Of a DNA stretch of 64,000 nt, positions 25,505 through 33,098 are shown one piece after another. This DNA comes from [Clostridium] celerecrescens 18A. GTDB lineage: Bacteria > Bacillota > Clostridia > Lachnospirales > Lachnospiraceae. Position 1 is the first letter of the stretch; every line of letters begins with the position of its first letter. The notes beneath the pieces are model-generated. The model was not told the DNA's origin. It made no database searches and worked only from the letters and a program-made list of their open reading frames with translations. The translations under genes were made by a program, and so were the position numbers. The stretch is from assembly GCF_002797975.1 (NCBI RefSeq), contig NZ_PGET01000001.1:124001-188000 (forward strand), given 5' to 3'.

Positions 25505-25711
25505 ATTTTATTATTGCTTTCTTTTTTAATAGATCCATGTGCTGGCAGTGGGGCGACTTTGAGGGCCGCTATGGAATTAGGTAGGAGCAGTTATGGATTT
25601 GAGGTTTCAAAGGAATTCTACAGAAAATCAAAGGAAGAAATGCTTATTTATACCCCTGATCCACAAATGGATATAACAGACTTCCCGGAGTTCATGCCAG
25701 CGGAAGCATGA
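25505..25711 (+). pseudogene. 3' remnant of a phage-type DNA methyltransferase
   Basis: The frame ends with the AdoMet-binding motif DPCAGSGATLRAAMELGRSS and then YGFEVSKEFYRKSKEEM, the usual tail of DNA N6-adenine or N4-cytosine methyltransferases of prophages. The catalytic DPPY-type part and any genuine start are missing; the upstream codons are unrelated and overlap the small membrane gene. This is a deletion scar of a former phage or ICE. Confidence 0.7.
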
Positions 25712-25986
25712 TCTGGTAAACGAAGATTACAATGAAAAATCAAAAAATCGGAGGTGAACTATGTTTATATATATTATATATATCATCGGATCAAATCATA
25801 AATTCCAAGGCCAAGCAGGAATAGGCCAAAGGTAAGCAAAAGCAAATTCATTAGCATAGAGGTTGATGAAAACTTTTTAACTATAAAACTTTCCAATACT
25901 GACTTAGGGTATCTATTGAAAAACAGCTCGAACAAACTGCAAAATTAAGATTAGGGTGTGAGAATAATTCAGAATAATTAAAACAC
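25712..25986. other. AT-rich spacer without a recognisable gene
   Basis: Only a 24-codon frame from ATG 25760 behind GGAGGTGA is seen; its product is not informative. No hairpin with a T-run was found. Confidence 0.3.
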
Positions 25987-26208
25987 TTAATTTTCCTTGC
26001 AGTGAATATAGTACCCTCCGCGCATCATAGAAATGCCAGCAATATAAAGTACATTATTTAAGCGAAAGGTTATAGGTTTTTGGGTACTTACGAAATCTAG
26101 TTTCTCGCCGGATGATATTGCATAATTTTCTATGCATGAACAAATTACTTTTGCAGATGGATATGTTAACGAATCTTCTAAATCGATTTGAAAGCCTTTT
26201 TTTAACAT
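25987..26208 (-). CDS. DUF4318-like small protein
   Basis: Complete 73-residue gene with AAAGGAG before its ATG on the reverse strand. The pattern FQIDLEDSLTYPSAKVICSC, PITFRLNNVLYIAGI and RGGYYIHCKE resembles the short DUF4318 family as I recall it; this needs a profile search. It is cytoplasmic, with no membrane or signal segment. Function unknown. Confidence 0.55.
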   Translation of the reverse strand: MLKKGFQIDLEDSLTYPSAKVICSCIENYAISSGEKLDFVSTQKPITFRLNNVLYIAGISMMRGGYYIHCKEN

Positions 26209-26286
26209 AAAAACTCCTTTCAGTGAATTATTCTCACATATAGATTATACAAGAAAATAGAAATAAGTTAAATATTGAAATTAAGA

Positions 26287-26347
26287 TTTAACGTATTATG
26301 AACGTTGAAAGCTTAATATTGATAGTTAGTAGAATTTGTTGTATTCT
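26287..26347 (+). promoter_or_regulatory. Shared promoter cassette, copy A (GNAT gene)
   Basis: TTTAACGTATTA at 26287-26298, then TTGATA (26319-26324), 17-bp spacer and TATTCT (26342-26347). The same order, spacing and much of the sequence recur before the XRE gene (copy B). Confidence 0.7.
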
Positions 26348-26391
26348 TACATGTAGACAAATAGCAATTTATTGATATAGGAAGGTGAATT

Positions 26392-26847
26392 ATGAGATTG
26401 AGGTTTATAAAGGCTGAAAAGAAAGATGCCGATTTATTAATAAATATTTATAATGCAGCATTCTATGATGATTATGTAAAATATGGAGAGTGCCCTGCTT
26501 ATGGAAAAACAAGAGGAGAAATGGAAGCATCAATTGAAAAGTTCCCGAAGCAAATTATTTTTAACGAAGATAATCCCATTGGAATCATTTCACTTGTTGA
26601 CAGAGGAGATGGAGAGTATTATTTGGGCTGTCTTTGCATTATTCCTGAATATCAGGGCAAGGGAATAGGAACACATGCATTTCATTATATGATAGACTTA
26701 TATAATGATTGGAAAAAGATAACATTGGTAACCCCTGCGGACAAAGAGGAGAATATAAAGTTTTATACAGTAAGATGTGGCTTTATAATAGATGGCACAG
26801 AAATGGATGGAAATGTTAGATTAGTGCATTTTTTATTAGAGCGGTAA
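26392..26847 (+). CDS. GNAT-family N-acetyltransferase
   Basis: Acetyl-CoA-dependent transferase of 151 residues. The N-terminus MRLRFIKAEKKDADLLINIY, the core strand EYYLGCLCIIPEYQGKGIG with the acetyl-CoA loop QGKGIG, and the late NIKFYTVRCGFI are all canonical. The substrate is unknown. AGGAAGGTG at about 26379-26388 supports the ATG. It shares its promoter type with the XRE gene downstream, so the two may be co-regulated. Confidence 0.88.
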   Translation: MRLRFIKAEKKDADLLINIYNAAFYDDYVKYGECPAYGKTRGEMEASIEKFPKQIIFNEDNPIGIISLVDRGDGEYYLGCLCIIPEYQGKGIGTHAFHYMIDLYNDWKKITLVTPADKEENIKFYTVRCGFIIDGTEMDGNVRLVHFLLER

Positions 26848-26926
26848 ATCTCAATTTCTATAATATCAGAATTAAGTTGGTGGTTTTTTTATTGTAATTA
26901 ATCAACAAAACTGAAATTTAACGTAT

Positions 26927-26974
26927 TAATGTACATCGAAAATTATTGATAGTCAGAAGAGTTTTTTGTATTAT
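26927..26974 (+). promoter_or_regulatory. Shared promoter cassette, copy B (XRE gene)
   Basis: TTTAACGTATTA at 26927-26938, TTGATA (26946-26951), 17-bp spacer, TATTAT (26969-26974). It is a near-repeat of copy A, with an 11-bp shorter distance between the upstream box and the -35. Confidence 0.7.
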
Positions 26975-27104
26975 TGAATAAAGGTATGCGGAATTCGGAA
27001 CTCTAAAAGAGGTAGAATGTAACTGTTTAAGCTAACTCAACCGTTGGTTTGTTCAATGTCTTATTGAGATTTGGTAATATAAAGGCAAGAAAGGAGGATT
27101 CCCT

Positions 27105-27716
27105 ATGGATCAGATTAAAATTGGAAAATTTATTGCTTCTTGCCGAAAGGAGAAAAATCTGACACAGGCTCAACTTGCCGAGAAACTAGGAATTACAGAC
27201 AGAGCGGTATCAAAATGGGAGACTTCGAAAAGTATGCCAGATACCGGATTAATGCCAGAACTATGTGAACTTCTTGGAATAAGTGTTAACGAGCTGCTCA
27301 GTGGGGAAAAGTTAAATCTTATGGAAGATTACAGAAAAAATGCAGAATTAAATTTACTGGCGCTCAAAGAAATGGAGGAGAGCAAAAATAGAGAGCTTTT
27401 GAATCTAGAATGGGTTATTGGGTATATGGGAACAATACCGTTTTTGATTTTGATATTCACAGCAAGTTTTGGCAACGTACCGACCATTATTCGTGCTATT
27501 TTGATTGGATTGGCTATTGTACTTTTCATACCAGCCATATATTTTTCCCTAAAACTGGAGCGTGATGCAGGATATTATGAATGCCAGCATTGTCATGAGC
27601 GATATGTGCCAACTTTAAAACAGGTAGTGTTTGCACCACATAACGGAAGAAAACGCTATATGAAATGCCCAAAATGTGGGAAAAGGTCTTATCAAATAAA
27701 AGTGCTGACGAAATAA
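27105..27716 (+). CDS. XRE-family regulator with membrane hairpin and zinc ribbon
   Basis: A 203-residue protein with three parts. Residues 5-62 are a helix-turn-helix (LTQAQLAEKLGITDRAVSKWE). Residues about 105-145 hold two membrane helices (WVIGYMGTIPFLILIFTASF and an ILIGLAIVLFIPAIYFS region). The C-terminus is a four-Cys zinc ribbon (YECQHCHERYVP ... KCPKCGKRSYQ). Membrane-tethered XRE regulators of this kind are common in Clostridia and usually unstudied. AAAGGAGGA (27090-27098) sets the start. The target is unknown; the shared promoter cassette suggests the upstream GNAT. Confidence 0.88.
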   Translation: MDQIKIGKFIASCRKEKNLTQAQLAEKLGITDRAVSKWETSKSMPDTGLMPELCELLGISVNELLSGEKLNLMEDYRKNAELNLLALKEMEESKNRELLNLEWVIGYMGTIPFLILIFTASFGNVPTIIRAILIGLAIVLFIPAIYFSLKLERDAGYYECQHCHERYVPTLKQVVFAPHNGRKRYMKCPKCGKRSYQIKVLTK

Positions 27717-27737
27717 TAAAAAATCCAATTAATCATG

Positions 27738-27775
27738 AACTACTAACTATCGATATCAGTTAGTAGTTTTTTTAT
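27738..27775 (+). terminator. Terminator of the XRE gene
   Basis: AACTACTAACT (27738-27748) pairs perfectly with AGTTAGTAGTT (27758-27768), followed by TTTTTTA. Confidence 0.88.
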
Positions 27776-27808
27776 ACATTAAACTTATGTTGTATGGAGG
27801 ATAAAAAA

Positions 27809-27837
27809 ACTCCCTGCAAGCTTTGCTTACAAGGAGT
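27809..27837 (-). terminator. Terminator of the Gly-rich remnant
   Basis: ACTCCCTGCAAGC and GCTTACAAGGAGT form a 13-bp stem (two wobble or mismatched positions) around TTT; on the reverse strand it is followed by seven T. Confidence 0.7.
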
Positions 27838-27867
27838 ACTTTATAATTTCTCGCTTGTTGTCAGAGG

Positions 27868-28157
27868 TTATCTTCCGCAACCACGACCGCCGGACCCTCT
27901 TCCGCCAAAGCTGCCGCCGTTTGCTACACAGTAATCGAACATTTCTACATAATTCCCCTGTCAGCAGAAGTAATATCCCCGTCTGCTATCGCCTTGTCGA
28001 GATTGGCCTCAAAATCTTCTTTGCTTAAAAAGTTTCCGTTGGCATCTCTCATCAGGTCATACCCTAAGCCGCCGCAAGCGCCATAGGCGGCAGCCTCTGT
28101 TTTTCTGTAATGTTTTGCTATCAATAGTATAAGGGTATTATTTATTGATTGAATCAA
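27868..28157 (-). pseudogene. Frameshifted small protein with Gly/Arg-rich tail
   Basis: The frame from 28157 runs through YGACGGLGYDLMRDANGNFL, DFEANLDKAIADGDITSADRG and stops early. One base over, the reading continues NYVEMFDYCVANGG and a GGRGSGGRGCGR tail to TAA at 27868-27870. A one-base loss in the G run near 27,956-27,959 explains the break. The N-terminal 16 residues may not belong to the family. Function unknown. Confidence 0.5.
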
Positions 28158-28466
28158 TGAATAGTACTCTTTTTTTTATGAATTTAAATGCATTAGAAGC
28201 ATAGAAGCATATATAGAAGATAAGAATATTAAAATCTTAGTAAGTTTCAATTTATCAGAGTAAATGGAGTTGATGATGAAGGATACGTGTTATTCTTATG
28301 AAGAAGCTCAAGAACCACCAGAAGTCCTAATACGTGCACCTACATAAAAGATTGTCAGATTATTGGAGACAATATAGATAAATTGGAGGTAATCTGAATG
28401 ATAATAATGTTACCATTGGACATAATGTGAATAATATATAATAGGGAGAAATAAGGAGGTGATTTT
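28158..28466. other. AT-rich spacer without a supported gene
   Basis: One 24-codon frame from the ATG at about 28273 has a weak site (TGGAG). No promoter of good quality and no terminator hairpin were seen. Confidence 0.3.
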
Positions 28467-28703
28467 ATGCGAGGTTATTTGTCCATTGGAATATTTTTCA
28501 TCGGAATAATCTTGGCTGCTTATATTGGATATTGGAGTTTGTTCATTAAGCCTATTATGGTTTGTGTATCGGCATCAAAGGCAGGAGTGCTGACATCTGC
28601 AATGACGACGATGACAATAATAAAATGTGCTGTATCATGGTTGGTTGCGGGTGTGATTTTCGGATTAGGATATATTGCTGCAATAATAATAAGTCATAAA
28701 TAA
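28467..28703 (+). CDS. Small two-span membrane protein (78 residues)
   Basis: Complete gene behind ATAAGGAGGTGA, a near-perfect ribosome site. Two hydrophobic stretches (YLSIGIFFIGIILAAYIGYW and CAVSWLVAGVIFGLGYIAAI) flank a short polar loop. No family is recognised. The next gene (28733) is 29 bp downstream with its own site, so they probably form a pair. Confidence 0.6.
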   Translation: MRGYLSIGIFFIGIILAAYIGYWSLFIKPIMVCVSASKAGVLTSAMTTMTIIKCAVSWLVAGVIFGLGYIAAIIISHK

Positions 28704-28732
28704 TCAGGGACGCAGAAATGGAGGAAGGAACG

Positions 28733-28876
28733 ATGTTAAACGAAGAGGTACAAGCATGGGTAGACTTGGGGTTTTCAGAGGAAGAGGCAATTACTATGGT
28801 AAATACAATGAAAGCCAGGTCTGATGATGCTGAAATAAAAGACGACGACTCTATGACTCCTTTTACTGAATCGTAA
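28733..28876 (+). CDS. Small acidic protein (47 residues)
   Basis: Short gene behind GGAGGAAGG (28720-28728). The first half, VQAWVDLGFSEEEAITMVNTM, has the spacing of a UBA/CUE-like three-helix motif; the second half is acidic (DDAEIKDDDS). Function unknown. Confidence 0.5.
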   Translation: MLNEEVQAWVDLGFSEEEAITMVNTMKARSDDAEIKDDDSMTPFTES

Positions 28877-29230
28877 TGTCGTAAAGTAGTACCCAATAAA
28901 ATAGAGGAGGCAAAGAATATTAAAGGAATTATTTACGCCGATGTTATGGCAAGGAAATGCCAAGTGGTTACGCCCTGGCTTATAAAAAGACTGGTATTTA
29001 TTCAATTAAGGAATGAATAACCAGTCTTTTTTTACCTCATTAAGTAAGTTCCCAACCTCAATCCCCAAAAAGGCATGAGTGGTGGATGGGGATTTAAACT
29101 GGAAATGACAGGAACGAAAAAACCAGAGATGAGAATATCCATATATATGCAATTGAACCATTTTTTGCGCGTTGTTCAAGGAATAACCAGCATGTTATAC
29201 TTGTGAAAAACTAAGAGAGAAAAGGATCAT
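28877..29230. other. Spacer with one terminator
   Basis: A GAGGAGG-like site at about 28901 is followed by a short frame without a standard start (ending WQGNAKWLRPGL), which I do not call. The terminator at 28984-29030 ends the small-protein pair. The remainder, up to the GH18 gene, presumably holds that gene's promoter. Confidence 0.35.
28984..29030 (+). terminator. Terminator of the small-protein pair
   Basis: AAAAAGACTGGT pairs with ACCAGTCTTTTT, and the stem extends through TTATTC/GAATAA; a T-run follows. Confidence 0.8.
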
Positions 29231-30601
29231 ATGATGAACAAAAGTATTATGAAGAAACTATTTCTGTCTGTTCCCGTTTTTATGGTGATCATTCTGAGCT
29301 GCTATATAAGCAGGGGGGTATTTTCTGAAAAGCCTAACAGAATTTCCTCAGAATCTTCCCAAGACTCCACAACCGTTACGGTAGCAGACACTCAGGTACC
29401 TCTTTCCCCGAAAGTTACTTCAGATAATCCTGAAACGGCTGCTGTCCTTGCCGCAGAGGAATCATTAACACCGCCCGCAACGGAACCGTCTGCTTCGACT
29501 GCAGCGGAATCATCTGCTCTGCCCGCAACAGAATCCGCTAACCTGCAGACTGGTAAATTAGTTGGATATTATGCAGCATGGGCGGCCTATTATAATTACT
29601 ATCCAAACCAGATCGATGCCGGGAAGCTGACCCATATTAATTATGCTTTTGCCAACATTGGCTCTGACTTAAAGCTGACCCTGGGATATCCTGACGTGGA
29701 TTCTTCTAACATAAAGCTTTTGAATTCCTTAAAACAGACCAATCCGAATTTAAAAACAATGATTTCCGTCGGAGGCTGGAACTGGTCCGGGAAGTTCTCG
29801 GATGCGGCTCTGACAGAGGAGTCCAGAACTGCATTTGCAGACAGCTGCGTAGATTTCATTAAAAAATACGGATTTGACGGAGTAGACTTAGACTGGGAGT
29901 ATCCGGTCAGCGGAGGTCTGGCGGCGAATTCCAGGCGTGGGGAAGATAAACATAATTTTACTCTGCTTCTTAAAAAGATCCGGGAAAAACTGGATGAGAA
30001 AGGTGCTGCTGACAATAAGCATTACTTACTGACCATCGCAGGAGGAGCGGATACTTCTTACATAAACAATGTGGAGCTGTCAAAGCTTGCTCAGTACCTG
30101 GATTATGCAAATATCATGACCTATGATCTACATGGTTACTGGGATACGAATACAGATCTCCTTGCTCCTTTATATGACAATGATGATTCTTCTCCCCAGT
30201 ATAAAGCGAGTGTGGATCGAGGTGTCAATGCCTGGCTTAGTGCCTCTTTTCCGGCTGAAAAGCTGGTAATGGGTATCCCGTTTTACGGATATTTATATTC
30301 TTCTGTAAATAATTCAAACAATGGATTGTACCAGACCTTTGGTGGTTCCAATTCTATCGGATATCAGGATATTAAAGAAAACTATTTAAATAAATCAGGC
30401 TATACCAGCCATTTCCATTCCCAGTCAAAGGTTCCCTGGCTCTTTAATGGTACGATCTTTATCAGCTATGAAGATCCGAAGTCCATAGGCTATAAATCAG
30501 ATTATATCAAATCAAAGAAGTTGGGCGGAGCTATGGTTTGGGAGCTGAGTCAGGATCCGAAGGGAGAACTTCTCAGTGCACTGTATCATGGATTAAAGTA
30601 A
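29231..30601 (+). CDS. Exported glycoside hydrolase family 18 (chitinase-like)
   Basis: Extracytoplasmic glycosidase of 456 residues that should cut beta-1,4-N-acetylglucosamine linkages in chitin or related glycans. An N-terminal hydrophobic segment (about 10-30) acts as signal or anchor, followed by a Ser/Thr/Glu/Ala-rich linker to about residue 100. The GH18 barrel then starts with LVGYYAAWAAYY, has SVGGWNWSGKF, and the catalytic motif DGVDLDWEYPV, where Glu is the acid/base. GAMVWELSQDPKGELLSAL closes the barrel. It has no carbohydrate-binding module. Single gene with its own terminator. Confidence 0.94.
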   Translation: MMNKSIMKKLFLSVPVFMVIILSCYISRGVFSEKPNRISSESSQDSTTVTVADTQVPLSPKVTSDNPETAAVLAAEESLTPPATEPSASTAAESSALPATESANLQTGKLVGYYAAWAAYYNYYPNQIDAGKLTHINYAFANIGSDLKLTLGYPDVDSSNIKLLNSLKQTNPNLKTMISVGGWNWSGKFSDAALTEESRTAFADSCVDFIKKYGFDGVDLDWEYPVSGGLAANSRRGEDKHNFTLLLKKIREKLDEKGAADNKHYLLTIAGGADTSYINNVELSKLAQYLDYANIMTYDLHGYWDTNTDLLAPLYDNDDSSPQYKASVDRGVNAWLSASFPAEKLVMGIPFYGYLYSSVNNSNNGLYQTFGGSNSIGYQDIKENYLNKSGYTSHFHSQSKVPWLFNGTIFISYEDPKSIGYKSDYIKSKKLGGAMVWELSQDPKGELLSALYHGLK

Positions 30602-30605
30602 AAAA

Positions 30606-30660
30606 AAGAAGGCGTCAGCCCCATATCCCAGACAGGGAATATGGGACTGGCGCCTTCTTT
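30606..30660 (+). terminator. Bidirectional terminator after GH18
   Basis: A long stem, AAAGAAGGCG(T)CAG with CTGGCGCCTTCTTT, and inner CCCATAT/ATATGGG pairs. T-runs lie on both sides, so it can also end the reverse-strand PII/DUF1538 unit. Confidence 0.85.
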
Positions 30661-30689
30661 TTATCCAGCCGGTCCATATAAAGATTCTT

Positions 30690-31400
30690 TTACTTTTCCA
30701 GAGTGCTGAGTCCGGCAACTTCATCTACGGGAAGAGAAAAAGCAATGGCATGTTCTCCGGTTTCCTTTAGCACCGTTTCGCAGATGGATTTAAGAACCGC
30801 CTGTTTATCCGTTAAGGGAACCAGGATGAGGAGAATTTCCTTCTCGCTGGAAAGAGTCAGACCAAAAAGCTTTTTTGAATCATCAGCAAGTGCTTCTCTG
30901 GCCTTGACCAGGGTTCCTCCCTTGCAACCGGCATTTCTGGCAGCTTCCATAATAGGAGCGGAAAGGTCGGTATTGATGACAGCAGCAATTAGTTCGTATC
31001 TGATCGTATCTGACATAGAGCGATCCTCCTTGTGATAATCTGTGGATGTGGGCATATCCCCGGCTGACGGGGCAGTTTCTAATATACTGGAAGCTGCGGC
31101 GCTGATCCCTGACAGGGGGATGGTAAATACAATGCCATAGCCTGGTTTTTCAAGCTCTAATTTTTCATGCAGAGCAGATAATAAGCGCTTGGTAGCCGCT
31201 TCCTCCACAATTCCGATAACCAGATCTTTTTCCGGCTCATCAAACCCAAGGCAATCCCTGATTGCAGAGCTTGCGGTCCCATGTCCTCTGGTAATGAGAA
31301 GCAGTTCCTGATGATGCTCTCTAAAAACGGAAGCTGCCTTTTCGCCCTTTCCCCTGGCAACGATAATCGTTATCCAGTTTATTTTACGATTGGAAGTCAT
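30690..31400 (-). CDS. PII-like protein with two tandem PII domains
   Basis: Cytoplasmic regulator of 236 residues made of two GlnB/PII-like ferredoxin folds. The first (about 8-100) contains TIIVARGKGEKAASVFREHH and GTASSAIRDCLGF; the second (about 135-230) contains YELIAAVINTDLSAPIMEAARNAGCKGGTL. A linker rich in Ser/Thr/Asp joins them. The classical T-loop with its uridylated Tyr is not evident. It overlaps the DUF1538 membrane gene by 17 bp, which suggests that it gates that protein as GlnB-type proteins gate AmtB (inference). Confidence 0.85.
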   Translation of the reverse strand: MTSNRKINWITIIVARGKGEKAASVFREHHQELLLITRGHGTASSAIRDCLGFDEPEKDLVIGIVEEAATKRLLSALHEKLELEKPGYGIVFTIPLSGISAAASSILETAPSAGDMPTSTDYHKEDRSMSDTIRYELIAAVINTDLSAPIMEAARNAGCKGGTLVKAREALADDSKKLFGLTLSSEKEILLILVPLTDKQAVLKSICETVLKETGEHAIAFSLPVDEVAGLSTLEK

Positions 31401-32925
31401 CAGCCTCCTCCTTTCCTAAGTCAATAAATTCAAGATCCATATTAAGAAGCGGCGCATTCGCCGGAACGTTCGCTTTTTTAGTTTTGTAGTTATAGGAGAC
31501 GCCGATGAGCTGAATGATGATCAGGGGAGTCATGGCGACCATGGCTACGATACCAAAGGCATCGGTCACAATATTTCCACCCAAAGCCTCACAGGCTCCC
31601 ATGGCAAAGGGAAGCAGGAAGGTAGCCGTCATAGGACCGGAAGCCACACCGCCTGAATCAAAAGCAATGGATGTAAAAATCGGCGGGACCACAAAGGAAA
31701 GGCCAAGAGCCAGGGCGTAGCCGGGAAGCAGGAGGGCCAGTAGCGGCAGGCCGGTCATGACCCTTATAATTGACAATCCAAGAGAGATAGCCATGCCGAT
31801 GGATAATCCGGTCATCATTGTTTTTTCCGAGATGGAGCCTCCTGTAATGTCCTCTACCTGTTTATTTAAAACCTGTACGGCCGGTTCTGCTTTTACGATA
31901 AAGTACCCAATAAGCATGCCGATGGGAACCATGACCCAATTATAAGGGAGTGAGGCAAGCTGCTGTCCCAGATAATTACCGGCAGGCATAAAGCCTACGT
32001 TGACGCCGGTAAGGAAAAGCGTCAGTCCGATGTAGGAGTAGATGAGTCCTACCAGGATTTTGATTAACTGTCTTTTTCGCAGCTTCAGAAAGAAAAGCTG
32101 GAATATGATAAAAAACAGCAAAACAGGGAAAAGAGCCAAGAAGACCTCCCAGGCATAATCAGGAAGTTCATGCTGAAAAGCCAGCCAAAGATCCTGGGAA
32201 TTGTTTATGGAAGGGATCATCAAGGGTTCATAATCGGTGGCAGAGGATTTATAGGCCAGTCCCAGTATCATAACGGAAAGAATCGGTCCTATGGAACATA
32301 GGGCGACCAGGCCGAAGCTGTCGCTATCCGAATTCTTACCACGCCCGATGGTTGAGAGACCCACGCCAAGAGCCATGATAAAGGGCACCGTAATAGGGCC
32401 TGTTGTGACGCCGCCGGAGTCAAAGGCCACAGCCAGAAATTCTTTTGGAACAAAAGCGGATGTAATAAAGAGTATGGCATAGCAGATCATAAGGATATGG
32501 GATAAGCTCCATCCAAACAGGGTTCTTAAAAATGCAATTGCCAGAAATACCCCTACTCCTGCGGCCACAGAAAGGATCAGGACCATGTCAGGAACTGCGG
32601 GCGTCTGTCCCGCCAGGACCTGAAGGTCCGGTTCTGCGATGGTAATAATGAAACCAATGATAAAACAGGCAAAAACAATCAGCGGCAGCTTTTTGGATTT
32701 TGCCAGGTGGGCACCCGCTTTTTCCCCGATGATCATCATGGACATGTCGACACCAAGTGTAAAAAAGCCCATTCCAACGGTTAAAAGGGTTGCACCTACC
32801 AGAAACAGCATCAGTGGGTCAAGAGGCATGGGAGTGATGGTTATGCACAAGATCAACACGATACATGTAACGGGCAGGACAGATGATAGGGATTCTACTA
32901 TTTTTTCTTTTAATTTTTGATTCAA
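31384..32925 (-). CDS. DUF1538 membrane protein (two repeated halves)
   Basis: Polytopic membrane protein of 513 residues, probably a transporter. It is an internal duplication: FDSGGVTTGPITVPF in the first half and FDSGGVASGPMTATF in the second are equivalent signature loops, each followed by a Gly-rich helix. The two halves probably have opposite or pseudo-twofold topology. The substrate is not known. It is the upstream gene of the overlapping pair with the PII-like protein, a recurrent pairing for this family as I recall. Confidence 0.85.
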   Translation of the reverse strand: MNQKLKEKIVESLSSVLPVTCIVLILCITITPMPLDPLMLFLVGATLLTVGMGFFTLGVDMSMMIIGEKAGAHLAKSKKLPLIVFACFIIGFIITIAEPDLQVLAGQTPAVPDMVLILSVAAGVGVFLAIAFLRTLFGWSLSHILMICYAILFITSAFVPKEFLAVAFDSGGVTTGPITVPFIMALGVGLSTIGRGKNSDSDSFGLVALCSIGPILSVMILGLAYKSSATDYEPLMIPSINNSQDLWLAFQHELPDYAWEVFLALFPVLLFFIIFQLFFLKLRKRQLIKILVGLIYSYIGLTLFLTGVNVGFMPAGNYLGQQLASLPYNWVMVPIGMLIGYFIVKAEPAVQVLNKQVEDITGGSISEKTMMTGLSIGMAISLGLSIIRVMTGLPLLALLLPGYALALGLSFVVPPIFTSIAFDSGGVASGPMTATFLLPFAMGACEALGGNIVTDAFGIVAMVAMTPLIIIQLIGVSYNYKTKKANVPANAPLLNMDLEFIDLGKEEADDFQS

Positions 32926-33098
32926 AGAGATACCTCCTGTTGTCCGTTTTTAATGATAGGGATTCTTAAGAATGATAATTTGCACAGAATTGTGCATGAG
33001 CCTGCAGACTCTTTTTAGATCATGACTAGTTTAACACATAATTAGTTGCGAGTGCAACTAAAATCTTTATGAATAATTAATATCACTGGAAAAAGTTG

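Noticed and set aside
28273..28347. 24-codon frame before the small membrane gene
   Set aside because: Weak ribosome site and uninformative product.
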